From Paractinoplanes durhamensis (GTDB taxonomy: Bacteria > Actinomycetota > Actinomycetes > Mycobacteriales > Micromonosporaceae), in the NCBI RefSeq assembly GCF_016862175.1, contig NZ_BOML01000019.1, positions 124,001-188,000 of the forward strand: 64,000 nucleotides of DNA, written 5' to 3'. Below the pieces are notes generated by a model. That model searched no databases and had not been told where the DNA came from. It worked only from the letters and a program-made list of their open reading frames with translations. How positions within the stretch are numbered: position 1 is the first letter of the stretch; the number at the start of each line of letters is the position of its first letter. Of this stretch, positions 7,979 to 16,495 are shown piece after piece. The position numbers and the translations under genes are program-made.

Positions 7979-8794
7979 GTGATCGAAGCTGATGTGCGCA
8001 CGGCCGACGGGCGGAACCTGCACGCCTACTCCCGGGGTGACGGCGACCTGGTCGTCATGTGGCATCACGGCACGCCGAACATCGGGTCGCCGCCGGTGCC
8101 GCTCTTCGCCGCCGCCGATCGGCTCGGCATCCGGTTCATCTCGTACGACCGGCCCGGCTACGGCGGGTCGACACCGTTGCCCGGCCGGGACATCGCGTCC
8201 GTCGCCGCCGACGCGGCCGCCGTTGCCGATGTGTTCGGCGTGGGCTCGTTCGCCGTTCTCGGCCATTCCGGTGGTGGGCCGTGCGCGCTGGCCTGCGCCG
8301 CCCTCCTGCCCGGCCGGGTCACGGCCGCCGTTTCGATCTCCGGGCTGGCGCCGTTCGACGCGGCCGGGCTCGACTGGTTCGGCGGGATGGGGGCGGCGGG
8401 GGTGGCCGGGTTGCGCGCGGCCGCTGCGGGGCGGGCGGCCAAGGAGGCGCACGCCGGCGGCGAACCCGACTTCCTTCCGGCTGACTGGGCGGCCCTGGAG
8501 GGGGAGTGGGGGTGGTTCGGCAGCGTCGTCGAGCCGGCCCTGGCCGCCGGCCCGGCCCCGCTGATCGACGACGACCTGAGCTACGTCAACCCGTGGGGCT
8601 TCGACCCGGCCGTCATCGCGGCCCGGACCCTGCTGGTGCACGGCGCCGGCGACCTGGTCGTTCCGGCCGCGCACAGCTCCTGGCTGGCCGCCCACATCCC
8701 CGGGTCGTCGCTACGCCTCGCCGACGGCGAAGGGCACATCTCGGTTCTCCCGCCGACCGCGGTGCCGGCCCTGGAGTGGATTCGGGAGGTCTAG
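7979..8794 (+). CDS. Alpha/beta hydrolase, probably leaderless
   Basis: A 271-residue alpha/beta hydrolase. The HHGTP oxyanion motif is near residue 30, YDRPGYGGS follows, and the nucleophile elbow GHSGGGP has its Ser near residue 97. The acid is in HGAGDLVVP and the final His in DGEGHISVL. The frame is open far upstream, but the protein family starts here. A -10-like TACGCT (7967-7972) ends 6 nt before the GTG at 7979, so the mRNA probably begins at the start codon. The 3' end overlaps the convergent gene at the shared CTAG (8791-8794). The substrate is unknown. Confidence 0.85.
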   Translation: MIEADVRTADGRNLHAYSRGDGDLVVMWHHGTPNIGSPPVPLFAAADRLGIRFISYDRPGYGGSTPLPGRDIASVAADAAAVADVFGVGSFAVLGHSGGGPCALACAALLPGRVTAAVSISGLAPFDAAGLDWFGGMGAAGVAGLRAAAAGRAAKEAHAGGEPDFLPADWAALEGEWGWFGSVVEPALAAGPAPLIDDDLSYVNPWGFDPAVIAARTLLVHGAGDLVVPAAHSSWLAAHIPGSSLRLADGEGHISVLPPTAVPALEWIREV

Positions 8795-9096
8795 TCGTCG
8801 TCGCGGTCGGTGGAGAACGCGCGGGCCAGCGTTGCCGCGAGGGCCACGCCGACCACCGCGATGCCGACCTGGACGGCCACCACCAGCCAGTCGAAGGTGC
8901 GGCCGGTCACCTCGACGTGGTGGCTGCTGTGCCAGTCCCAGCGGTCGGCGGCCCATGTGCCGGCGACCGCCGCGCCCATGCCGATCAGGACGGTCAGGAT
9001 CACGCCGATGCGTTGCTTGCCCGGAAGCAGGATCCGGGCCACCACGCCGATCAGCGCACCGAAGATGATCGCCACCACGTAGTCCTGTGCCTGCAC
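8791..9096 (-). CDS. GlsB/YeaQ/YmgE-family stress-response membrane protein
   Basis: A 101-residue protein. The first 45 residues are the transglycosylase-associated (GlsB/YeaQ/YmgE) pattern: AIIFGALIGVVARILLPG, then GVILTVLIGMGAAVAGTW, two membrane helices rich in Gly. A third helix (VVAVQVGIAVVGVALAATLA) and an acidic tail (DRDDD) follow, which is longer than the usual 80-residue family member. I chose the GTG at 9096 because GGGGAGG lies 6 nt upstream; an ATG at 9111 would place that site inside the coding region. Confidence 0.75.
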   Translation of the reverse strand: MQAQDYVVAIIFGALIGVVARILLPGKQRIGVILTVLIGMGAAVAGTWAADRWDWHSSHHVEVTGRTFDWLVVAVQVGIAVVGVALAATLARAFSTDRDDD

Positions 9097-9151
9097 CTGT
9101 CGCCTCCCCATCCGCCGGCTGCGGCAGGATGTGCCCGCTCGGCGGGCAGGT

Positions 9152-9343
9152 TCAAACGCGGCGCCAGACGTTGCGGAGTGCGCGCGTGAACCGGGCCGGG
9201 CGATCGTTCTGCCAGCCGCCGGAGTCCCGCCACACCAGCGACGGCAGCCGGCCGTGCTCGAAGGCGGCGGGCTCGTCGTCGACCAGCATCCGCAGGCTCA
9301 CCGAAACCGGACTCACCGGTTCGGTCTCTTCGTCGGGGTCCAT
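9152..9343 (-). CDS. Small hypothetical protein
   Basis: A 63-residue protein with no recognised family. It starts with an acidic run (MDPDEETEP), then VSLRMLVDDEPAAFEHGR and a Trp/Arg-rich end (WRDSGGWQNDRPARFTRALRNVWRRV). The ATG at 9343 is preferred because GGAGGT lies 7 nt upstream; a GTG at 9361 would overlap the preceding gene's stop. It follows the G5/excalibur gene by 14 nt on the same strand and is probably co-transcribed. Confidence 0.5.
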   Translation of the reverse strand: MDPDEETEPVSPVSVSLRMLVDDEPAAFEHGRLPSLVWRDSGGWQNDRPARFTRALRNVWRRV

Positions 9344-9357
9344 CGCGCGCACCTCCG

Positions 9358-10095
9358 TCACCTGTCGCAGGCGATGCCGTCACCGTCGCGGTCCAGGTCG
9401 TACGGGTCGTCGCCGATCACCCGGATCGGGCCGTCCACGTAGGCCGGGCCGTTCCCGCTGCCGCCCGCGCAGTCGACGTCGCTGGCGATCGGGACGCACG
9501 GGTCGTAATGGGGGTCGCAGCCGTCGTTCGCCGCCGCCGCTTTCGTGCCGACCGCGACCACCTTCGTCACCGGCTTCTTGGTGACGGCGTCGCTGATCAG
9601 CTTGCGGCCGGTCTCCTTGCCGCCGGTCAGGGTCACCCGGTAGGTGAGCGTGCGCACGCCGGCGACGCCCTTCGTCCGTACCTTGGTCTTGCCCTTCGCG
9701 AGGCTGTCGTCGTCGACGGTCCTGGTGGCGAACGCGATCGCCGTGGTGACCGTGACGGTCTTCGTCGTTGCCCGGCCGGGGTTGCTCGCCGGGACGGTGC
9801 CGGCCGTCGGCGCCGGGGTGGCCTCGGTAGCTTTTGGTGCCCCGGTCGCGTCGGGGTTCGCCGCGTCGCTCGACGGTTCCAGCAGCGCGTCCGGGGTGCC
9901 GGCCACCTGCTCGGCGACCGGTACGTCGGTGGTGGTGTAGGTCTTCGGCGAGCCGGACAGCGCCCCGATCGCGGCGAGACCGCCGCAGCAGGGCAGGAGC
10001 ACGGCCGCGCCGATCAGGCCGACCCGTTGGAACGGCGAGAGCCGCGCCCAGAAGGTCCGCCTTCGCGGCGGTTGCCAGATCGGTGTCTGATTCAT
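9358..10095 (-). CDS. Membrane-anchored G5 and excalibur domain protein
   Basis: A 245-residue protein. One N-terminal transmembrane anchor (about residues 22-45, PFQRVGLIGAAVLLPCCGGLAAIGAL) is followed by a Thr/Pro/Ala-rich linker. A G5 domain (TKTVTVTTAIAFATRTVDDDSL, then GVRTLTYRVTLTGGKETGRKL) comes next. The C-terminal excalibur motif (DLDRDGDGIACDR) is a calcium-loop-like Asp pattern. G5 domains bind cell-wall or GlcNAc polymers, so it probably sits at the envelope. The codon before the ATG is GTG, so the start could be 10098; no clear ribosome site is seen for either. Confidence 0.85.
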   Translation of the reverse strand: MNQTPIWQPPRRRTFWARLSPFQRVGLIGAAVLLPCCGGLAAIGALSGSPKTYTTTDVPVAEQVAGTPDALLEPSSDAANPDATGAPKATEATPAPTAGTVPASNPGRATTKTVTVTTAIAFATRTVDDDSLAKGKTKVRTKGVAGVRTLTYRVTLTGGKETGRKLISDAVTKKPVTKVVAVGTKAAAANDGCDPHYDPCVPIASDVDCAGGSGNGPAYVDGPIRVIGDDPYDLDRDGDGIACDR

Positions 10096-10147
10096 CACCG
10101 CGACAGTGTGGAATCACCGGGGCCCGGAAACCACCGACTGTTCGGCT

Positions 10148-10262
10148 GAAAGATGTAAAACCAGTATGCCTATTTCAGCCGTAGGCTACGGCCGTGTTCC
10201 GCGGTGTGGCCGGGTGGCGGACCGGCCGTTGCCGCGGAAAGATGCGAAGCTGGTACGCATAT
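10148..10262. repeat. Diverged direct repeat after the pectinesterase gene
   Basis: A 26-nt element starting GAAAGATG and ending in TAT (10148-10173) recurs 89 bp later (10237-10262), with about 8-9 differences, mostly transitions. The similarity weakly continues into the following 20 nt, which in the second copy is the 3' end of the pectinesterase gene. Between them, GCCGTAGGCTACGGC (10178-10192) is a 15-nt palindrome. This may be an old local duplication of the gene end. Confidence 0.4.
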
Positions 10263-11323
10263 TACCGGCAGGACTGCGGCCGCCAACCGTCCGAACCGCG
10301 GAGAAACGCGGCGACCGTGTAGGTGGCCGCCTCGTCCGCGGTGAGCTGCGGGCGGTCGGCCGAGACCAGCGCGCCGGGCCCGCGGTTGTGGTGCTCGCCG
10401 AAGCGGGCGTCCGCCCACGGCCACGTGCCGAAATCCGACCAGGCGGTGGCGCCGATGTGCGAACCGATCCACGAATCCCGGATGATCGCCTGGCCGATCG
10501 CGTTCGGGTCGTTGCTCGGATGCCACGGCCGGCCGAGGAACACGGTGCCGGCCGGCGCGTCCGAGGTGAGCATGCACCGGCTGAAGAGGAACCCGTACGG
10601 AATGGTGATGTCGGTGCTCGGCGCCGTGACATACCCGTTCGGGGTGGACCCCCGGTTGAGCGAGTGGATCCGGCAGCCGTCGAAGACGGCGGAAGCCCGG
10701 CCGAAGATGAAGTCGACGTCGCCCTCGACATAGCAGTCCCGGAAGTACGCCCGGGCGACCACACCCGCGGCGCTGCTGTTCACGTAGAGCGTGTCCTGGT
10801 TGGCGATGAACCGCACCCGGTCGAACTCGATCTTGTCCGCCCGGGTCAGGATCGCCACCGCCTGCTTGGAGGTGATCTCCGGGTGCCCGGCCTCGTCGAA
10901 CAGGTTGGCGAAGGTCAGATTGCGAGCCTTGAACCCGGCGCCGTCGACCGTGACCGACGCGCTGCCGGAGGTGCCCCAGGTGCCGCTGCCGTCCGGCTTG
11001 GGCGTGCCGTTGGCCCGGTCGTCGGCGATCACCACGGCGCTGGGCGTGGCGCCGAGCCCGGCCAGCGTGATGAACGGCCTGGACGACGGAATGATGACCT
11101 GCCCGAGATAGACACCGGGCTTCACCGCGATGGTGACCGGCGTCGTGTTCCCGGCCGGAACGGCGTTGACGGCCGCCTGGACGGTCGCGAAGTCACCGCT
11201 GCCGTCGCCGGCCACCACGGCGAACGGGGGAGTGCCGGCCCAGGCCGGGGACGACACGGTGGCAGTGAGGACGGCGCCGGCGGCCCCGCCGCCGGCAAGT
11301 TCGAGAAACCTACGTCGGCGCAT
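10262..11323 (-). CDS. Secreted pectinesterase (pectin methylesterase)
   Basis: A 353-residue family CE8 enzyme that demethylates pectin outside the cell. A Tat signal (MRRRRFLELAGGGAAGAV, cleavage near AWA) leads into the right-handed beta-helix. The family motifs are in order: SKQAVAIL, NQDTLY, the catalytic GDVDFIFG Asp segment, and LGRPW with its substrate-binding Arg. AAGGAG lies just upstream of the ATG at 11323. Thirteen bases upstream is a perfect 16-bp palindrome (11336-11351), a likely repressor site. It lies 224 bp downstream of the minus-strand LacI gene and is consistent with the uronate genes at 20-27 kb. Confidence 0.93.
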   Translation of the reverse strand: MRRRRFLELAGGGAAGAVLTATVSSPAWAGTPPFAVVAGDGSGDFATVQAAVNAVPAGNTTPVTIAVKPGVYLGQVIIPSSRPFITLAGLGATPSAVVIADDRANGTPKPDGSGTWGTSGSASVTVDGAGFKARNLTFANLFDEAGHPEITSKQAVAILTRADKIEFDRVRFIANQDTLYVNSSAAGVVARAYFRDCYVEGDVDFIFGRASAVFDGCRIHSLNRGSTPNGYVTAPSTDITIPYGFLFSRCMLTSDAPAGTVFLGRPWHPSNDPNAIGQAIIRDSWIGSHIGATAWSDFGTWPWADARFGEHHNRGPGALVSADRPQLTADEAATYTVAAFLRGSDGWRPQSCR

Positions 11324-11335
11324 CAAAAACTCCTT

Positions 11336-11351
11336 GGGAAAGGCCTTTCCC
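11336..11351. promoter_or_regulatory. Palindromic operator candidate upstream of pectinesterase
   Basis: GGGAAAGGCCTTTCCC is a perfect 16-bp palindrome, 12 bp before the pectinesterase start codon. The outer GGGAAA/TTTCCC arms resemble LacI-family operators, but the centre is GGCC rather than the usual CG. The nearest candidate regulator is the LacI gene at 11547-12548. Confidence 0.5.
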
Positions 11352-11546
11352 GGCGACGCTAGAGCCACCCATCGCCCAGAGTCAATGCCCAATCGCCGAG
11401 CGGTCACCCCGCGCCGCACGCCCGGGGTGGAGGCCGGTCCGGGCTGCCGTGCCAAGGGGCCAGCGCCTCCGCAGTGGGAGTTGCTCGGTGTCGAGCAGGC
11501 GGGGGCGCGACGGTCGGCGGGGCCCCTACGTCGTACTATTCGCTGC

Positions 11547-12548
11547 TCAGAGTGACCATGTGCTCTGCCGGATGATGAGCGCGGCCTCGACGTGTTCGAC
11601 GCGCGGAGCGTCGCCGGCCGCACCCAGCGCAAGCGTCATCGCCCGCTCGCCCAGCTCGGTGAGCGGGAGGCGGACCGACGTCAGCGACGGCGTGACGTCG
11701 CGGGCGATCGGCATGTCGTCGAAGCCGATCACCGCCAGCCGCCGGTCGGGCGCGGTGCGCAGGGCGGCCAGCGCGCCGACCGCCATCGAGTCGTTGAGGG
11801 CGGCGATCGCGGTCACCTCGGGCTGTTCGGTGAGCAGGCGGGCGGTCGCGTCCTCGCCGCCGTCGCGGGTGAAGTCGGCGTGAATGATGCGCTTCTTGGG
11901 GAGTTTGCAGCCATATTTCCGCGCGGCCCGCTGCAGGCCCTTCAGGCGGTCGAACGTCGTCGTCAGATAGGACGGGCCGGCGATCACCGCGACCTCGGTG
12001 TGGCCCAGGTCGAAGAGGTGCGCGCCGGCCAGGTAGCCGCCCTGCTCGTTGTCGGGCAGGACCGCATCGCCGGTGTGCTCGTGGCGGCCGATCACGGCGA
12101 TCCGGCCGCCGGTCGCCTCGAAGGCCCGCAGCCGATCGTCGAGGCGCGCGGCGGTCGCGTCGTCCAGGTAGCCGGAGCCGGCGATCACGATCGCCGCCAC
12201 CTGGTGGGCGTGCAGCAGGTCGATGTATTCCAGCTCACGGTCCGGTTCGCGGAAGCTGTTGCAGATGATCACCAGACGGCCGTCGGCGGTGGCGACCCGC
12301 TGGAGGCCCCGGGTGATCTCGGCGAAGTAAGGATCGGAGACGTCGTGCACGATCACGCCGACCGCGCTGCGGTGCGATCGTGCCAGCATCTGGGCGTGCG
12401 CGTTCGGAACGTACTTGAGTTCGGCCACGGCGGCCAGCACTCTCGTACGCAACGCGTCCGCGACCGGCTTCGAGCTGCCGTTGATGATCCTCGATGCGGT
12501 TGCGGTGGAAACTCCTGCGTGGCGAGCGACATCCGCCAAAGTGGCCAT
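11547..12548 (-). CDS. LacI-family transcriptional regulator
   Basis: A 333-residue repressor. Residues 1-25 are the LacI helix-turn-helix (MATLADVARHAGVSTATASRI), with the hinge helix following (DALRTRVLAAVAELKYVPN). The rest is the periplasmic-binding-like sugar-sensing domain (VGVIVHDVSDPYFAEITRGLQ; GFDDMPIARDVTPSLTSVRLP). It is divergent from the four-gene catabolic operon at 12657. An AAGCGCTT-centred LacI-type operator (12608-12621) lies between them, so it most likely represses that operon and itself in response to its sugar. Confidence 0.92.
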   Translation of the reverse strand: MATLADVARHAGVSTATASRIINGSSKPVADALRTRVLAAVAELKYVPNAHAQMLARSHRSAVGVIVHDVSDPYFAEITRGLQRVATADGRLVIICNSFREPDRELEYIDLLHAHQVAAIVIAGSGYLDDATAARLDDRLRAFEATGGRIAVIGRHEHTGDAVLPDNEQGGYLAGAHLFDLGHTEVAVIAGPSYLTTTFDRLKGLQRAARKYGCKLPKKRIIHADFTRDGGEDATARLLTEQPEVTAIAALNDSMAVGALAALRTAPDRRLAVIGFDDMPIARDVTPSLTSVRLPLTELGERAMTLALGAAGDAPRVEHVEAALIIRQSTWSL

Positions 12549-12607
12549 GACCGGGGAGGATACCGTCGTCGCTCTTGCCTCGGTGGTGACGCGCCCGTTA
12601 CGGTCTA

Positions 12608-12621
12608 GGAAAGCGCTTACC
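12608..12621. promoter_or_regulatory. LacI-type operator
   Basis: GGAAAGCGCTTACC contains the 8-bp palindrome AAGCGCTT with the central CG typical of LacI-family sites. It sits between the divergent LacI gene and the Gfo/Idh gene that opens the sugar operon, 36 bp before that gene's start. Confidence 0.7.
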
Positions 12622-12656
12622 TCAAGCGTTCAGACCATCGTGGGAGGACCTCCAGC

Positions 12657-13808
12657 ATGGGCCGGACGACCATCGGCATCGTTCTCAACGGCGTAACCGG
12701 GCGAATGGGGCTTCGTCAGCACCTGCTCCGCTCGGTTCTCGCCATCCGCCAGGACGGCGGCCTGCCGCTAAGCGACGGGTCGGTCCTCTGGCCCGAGCCG
12801 GTGCTGGTCGGCCGCAGTGAGGCCAAGCTGCGCGACATCGCCGAGCGGCACGGACTCACCGAGTGGACCACCGATCTCACCGCCGCGCTCGCCCGCCCGG
12901 ACGTGCAGATCTACTTCGACGCCCAGGTCACCTCGGCCCGGGTCAAGGCACTGCAGATGGCGATCGACGCGGGCAAGCACATCTACACCGAGAAGCCGGT
13001 GGCCGAGACCGTCGAGCAGGCGGTCGAGCTGGCCCGGCTGGCCGACGCGGCCGGCGTGAAGCACGGCGTGGTGCAGGACAAACTGTTCCTGCCCGGGCTG
13101 CGCAAGCTGGCCCGCCTGGTCGAGTCCGGCTTCTTCGGCCAGGTGCTGTCGGTGCGCGGCGAGTTCGGCTACTGGGTGTTCGAGGGTGACTGGCAGGCCG
13201 CGCAGCGTCCGAGCTGGAACTACCGGGCGGCCGACGGCGGCGGCATCGTGCTCGACATGTTCCCGCACTGGCATTACGTGCTCGAGCAGGTCTTCGGGCC
13301 GGTCCGGGCGGTGACGGCGCGGGCGGTCACGCACATCGGCCGGCGCTGGGACGAGGACAACGCGGCCTACGAGGCCACCGCCGACGACGCCGCCTACGGC
13401 ATCTTCGAGCTGGACAACGGCATCATCGCCCAGATCAACTCGTCGTGGGCGGTCCGGGTCAACCGGGACGAACTGGTCGAGTTCCAGGTCGACGGCACGC
13501 ACGGCAGCGCGGTCGCGGGCCTGCACCACTGCCGCATCCAGCCGCGGGCCGCCACCCCGAAGCCGGTCTGGGACCCGGACGTGCCGACCACCCAGCAGTT
13601 CCGTTCGCAGTGGCAGGAAGTGCCGGACAACGACATCTTCCCGAACGGCTTCCGCGCCCAGTGGGAGCAGTTCCTGCGCTACGTCGCCGAGGACGCCCCC
13701 TACGCCGGTGACCTCTGGGCGGGCGCCCGCGGCGTTCAGGTGGCGGCGCTCGGCCTGCAGTCGTCCCGCGAGGGCCGCCGCATCGAGATCCCGGAGCTGG
13801 ACCGATGA
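12657..13808 (+). CDS. Gfo/Idh/MocA-family oxidoreductase
   Basis: A 383-residue NAD(P)-dependent sugar dehydrogenase family member. The N-terminal Rossmann fold has GIVLNGVTGRMG, and the lysine motif is IYTEKPVAE near residue 105. The C-terminal half-barrel contains GGGIVLDMFPHWHYVLEQVFG, a conserved His segment. GGGAGG precedes the ATG. It is first of a four-gene operon with DUF993, an isomerase and DUF6807, each overlapping the next by 4 nt. The probable step is oxidation of a cyclic sugar or polyol at one hydroxyl. Confidence 0.9.
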   Translation: MGRTTIGIVLNGVTGRMGLRQHLLRSVLAIRQDGGLPLSDGSVLWPEPVLVGRSEAKLRDIAERHGLTEWTTDLTAALARPDVQIYFDAQVTSARVKALQMAIDAGKHIYTEKPVAETVEQAVELARLADAAGVKHGVVQDKLFLPGLRKLARLVESGFFGQVLSVRGEFGYWVFEGDWQAAQRPSWNYRAADGGGIVLDMFPHWHYVLEQVFGPVRAVTARAVTHIGRRWDEDNAAYEATADDAAYGIFELDNGIIAQINSSWAVRVNRDELVEFQVDGTHGSAVAGLHHCRIQPRAATPKPVWDPDVPTTQQFRSQWQEVPDNDIFPNGFRAQWEQFLRYVAEDAPYAGDLWAGARGVQVAALGLQSSREGRRIEIPELDR

Positions 13809-14899
13809 TCGCGTTCTCCGGCCGGGGCGCCGACTTCGCCTCGTCAAAGGGCAAATTCACCAGCCGGATTGCGTACGCCGCGGCACCCGTCACCGCCGAT
13901 CAACATGCCGAGAACATCCCCGGTGCACCGGCGGCCCTCGACTGGGAGGCGACGCTGCGGTTCCGGCATCACCTCTGGTCCCACGGGTTCGGGGTGGCCG
14001 AGGCGATGGACACGGCGCAGCGCGGCGCCGGTCTCGACTACGCGGCGACCCGGGAGCTGATCCGGCGCAGCGCGGCCGAGGCGACCGGGCCGATCGTGGC
14101 CGGTGTCGGCACCGATCAGCTGCCGGTCGGGCCGGCGACGATCGACGACATCCGGAAGGCGTACGCCGAACAGCTGGCCGATGTGCAGGAAGCCGGCGCC
14201 CAGCCGGTGATCATGTGTTCGCGGCATCTGGCCGCGGCGGCGCGGGGTGCCGACGACTACCGGCAGGTCTACGGGGAGTTGTTGTCCCAGGCCGACGGTC
14301 CGGTGCTGCTGCACTGGCTGGGGGAGGCGTTCGACCCGCTGCTGGCCGGTTATTGGGGCGGCGACGAGGTGGTCCTGTCGATCATCACGGAGCACGCGGC
14401 CAAGGTGGACGGGATCAAGATGTCCCTTTTGGACGCTGGGCGGGAAGTCGACATGCGCCGCTCGCTCCCGCCGGGTGTCCGGATGTACACGGGTGACGAT
14501 TTCAACTACCCGACGCTGATAAAGGGTGATTTGTCGGGCTATTCGGACGCTCTGCTCGGCGTCTTCGCGGTGATCGCGCCGCCGGCCGCGGCTGCTCTCC
14601 GGGCTCTCGATGCCGGCGACATTTCGGCCTATGACCGCATCATGGAGCCGACCCTGCCGCTGGCCCGGCATCTCTTCGCCGCCCCGACCTACCACTACAA
14701 AACCGGCATCGTGTTCCTCAACTGGCTGGCCGGGCACCAGGACCACTTCACCATGGTCGGCGGTGCCCAGGCCGGCCGCTCCCCGCAGCACCTGCTCACC
14801 CTCGCGCGCCTGGCCGACGAGGCCGGCATCCTCCCCGACGCCGACCTGGCCGCCGCCCGCGCCCAGGCCTGGCTCACCACGGTTGGACTCGACAAATGA
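13805..14899 (+). CDS. DUF993-family protein (dihydrodipicolinate synthase-like)
   Basis: A 364-residue TIM-barrel protein matching DUF993, a family related to the DHDPS/N-acetylneuraminate lyase class I aldolases. GPIVAGVGTDQLPVGPATIDDIRKAYAEQLADVQEAGAQPVIM resembles the aldolase strand-helix repeat. Candidate Schiff-base lysines are in VDGIKMS. Its 4-nt overlaps with both neighbours and its place after a sugar dehydrogenase suggest a retro-aldol or dehydration step on a keto-sugar. No member is known to me to have a proven reaction. Confidence 0.82.
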   Translation: MIAFSGRGADFASSKGKFTSRIAYAAAPVTADQHAENIPGAPAALDWEATLRFRHHLWSHGFGVAEAMDTAQRGAGLDYAATRELIRRSAAEATGPIVAGVGTDQLPVGPATIDDIRKAYAEQLADVQEAGAQPVIMCSRHLAAAARGADDYRQVYGELLSQADGPVLLHWLGEAFDPLLAGYWGGDEVVLSIITEHAAKVDGIKMSLLDAGREVDMRRSLPPGVRMYTGDDFNYPTLIKGDLSGYSDALLGVFAVIAPPAAAALRALDAGDISAYDRIMEPTLPLARHLFAAPTYHYKTGIVFLNWLAGHQDHFTMVGGAQAGRSPQHLLTLARLADEAGILPDADLAAARAQAWLTTVGLDK

Positions 14900-15699
14900 C
14901 CAGATTCTCGCTCAACCAGGCCACCACCAAACGCTGGCCGCTGGACGAACTCGTCGCCGGTTGCGTGGCCGCCGGCGTGCCCGCGGTCGGCCTGTGGCGC
15001 GAGGAGGTAGCCGAGTACGGCCTGGACAAGACGGCCCTCCTGGTCCGCGACGCCGGCCTCACCGTGTCGTCGCTGTGCCGCAGCGGTTTCTTCCACGAGG
15101 AGGACTGGTACGACAACAACCGCCGCGCCATCGAGGAAGCCGCCACCCTGGGCACCGACACGCTGGTGCTGGTCAGCGGCGGCCTGCCCGGTAGGTCCCG
15201 GGACATCGACGGCGCCCGCCGGCACGTGGCCGACGCGATCGGCGCCCTGGTCCCCGACGCCCAGGCGGCCGGCGTCCGCCTGGCGATCGAGGCCCTGCAC
15301 CCGATGTTCGCCTCGGACCGCTGCGTCGTCTCCACCCTCGGCCAGGCCCTGGCGATCGCCGCCCCGCACCCCGCGGAGGCGGTCGGTGTGGTGATCGACA
15401 CCTACCACCTGTGGTGGGACGACCAGGTCTGGAAGCACATCGAGCAGGCCGGCCGGGAGAACCGGATCGCCGCGTTCCAGCTGGCCGACTGGATCACCCC
15501 GCTGCCCGAGGGCGTCCTGCTCGGCCGCGGCCTGCCCGGCACCGGCTGCGTCGACATGCGAAGGTTCGCGACGGCGGTCCGCAACGCCGGCTACCAGAGC
15601 TGGGTCGAGGTGGAGGTCTTCCACTCCGACGTGTGGTCCCGCCCCGGCGCCGAGGTCCTGGCCGAGGCGTTCGCCGGCTACCGCGCCGCCGTCGAATGA
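14896..15699 (+). CDS. Sugar phosphate isomerase/epimerase
   Basis: A 267-residue xylose-isomerase-like TIM barrel of the AP endonuclease 2 superfamily. Metal-binding residues are expected in AIEALHPM (Glu and His), VVIDTYHLWWD (Asp and His) and WVEVEVFH (Glu). The length is standard. It overlaps DUF993 and DUF6807 by 4 nt each. In this operon it probably isomerises or epimerises the product of the Gfo/Idh dehydrogenase. The substrate is unknown. Confidence 0.88.
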   Translation: MTRFSLNQATTKRWPLDELVAGCVAAGVPAVGLWREEVAEYGLDKTALLVRDAGLTVSSLCRSGFFHEEDWYDNNRRAIEEAATLGTDTLVLVSGGLPGRSRDIDGARRHVADAIGALVPDAQAAGVRLAIEALHPMFASDRCVVSTLGQALAIAAPHPAEAVGVVIDTYHLWWDDQVWKHIEQAGRENRIAAFQLADWITPLPEGVLLGRGLPGTGCVDMRRFATAVRNAGYQSWVEVEVFHSDVWSRPGAEVLAEAFAGYRAAVE

Positions 15700-16490
15700 C
15701 CACCCTGCGCGTGGCCGGCGTACCGGTGGTCACCTACGTCGACGACCCCGACCTGGACATCCGCCTGGCCCCACGCCCCTACCTGCACCCCGTCCGCACG
15801 CTGACCGGCGTGGCCGTCACCGATGCCCTGTGCGAGGACCACCCCTGGCACATGGGCGCCTCGGTGACCATGTCGGACGTGTCCGGATACAACCTGTGGG
15901 GCGGCCGCACCTACGTCCGCGACGAGGGCTACGTCTGGCTCGACGACCACGGCCGCGTCCGCCAGGTGACGTCCACCCCGATCCCCGGCGGCGTCACCGA
16001 GAGCCTGGAGTGGTCCACCCAGGACGGCACGGTCCTGCTGCGCGAGCAGCGCGAGATCACCGCGGTTGCCGCGCCACACGGATGGGAGCTTTCCTTTGCG
16101 TACGCACTGAGCGCCCCCGGACCGGCCGAAGTGACCCTGGGGAGCCCGGCCACCCACGGCCGCCCCGGCGACGCGGGCTACGGCGGCTTCTTCTGGCGGG
16201 CGACTCCGGGCCCGGCGGTGGCTTTCACGGCATCGTCGGACGAGCCGCACGGCTCCGCCGACCCGTGGCTGGCCTTGGTGGTGGCCGACCGCTACACGCT
16301 GGTGTTCCGCGGCCTGGCCGACGCGGACCGGTGGTTCGTCCGCACCACGGAATACGTGGGCGTGTGCGCCGCCCTGGCCTTCACCGACCCGCTCACGATC
16401 AAGCCGGGCGACCCGCTGACCCGCCACCTGCGGGTCCTGGTGGCCGACGGCGTCCTGTCCCGGGAGGAGGTCGCGGCCGCCCTGGAGTAA
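15696..16490 (+). CDS. DUF6807 (PmoA-like) protein
   Basis: A 264-residue beta-rich protein of the DUF6807/PmoA-like group, named from sequence likeness rather than methane oxidation. The conserved APRPYLHPVRTLTGVAVT and DHPWHMGASVTMSDVSGYNLWGGRTYV segments lie in the first 75 residues. GYGGFFWRATPG lies in the middle. The family accompanies Gfo/Idh genes in sugar-catabolic loci of actinobacteria. It ends 5 bp before the convergent caspase gene, so the operon stops abruptly. The function is unknown; a sugar mutarotase-like fold is plausible. Confidence 0.8.
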   Translation: MTTLRVAGVPVVTYVDDPDLDIRLAPRPYLHPVRTLTGVAVTDALCEDHPWHMGASVTMSDVSGYNLWGGRTYVRDEGYVWLDDHGRVRQVTSTPIPGGVTESLEWSTQDGTVLLREQREITAVAAPHGWELSFAYALSAPGPAEVTLGSPATHGRPGDAGYGGFFWRATPGPAVAFTASSDEPHGSADPWLALVVADRYTLVFRGLADADRWFVRTTEYVGVCAALAFTDPLTIKPGDPLTRHLRVLVADGVLSREEVAAALE

Positions 16491-16495
16491 CCGAT

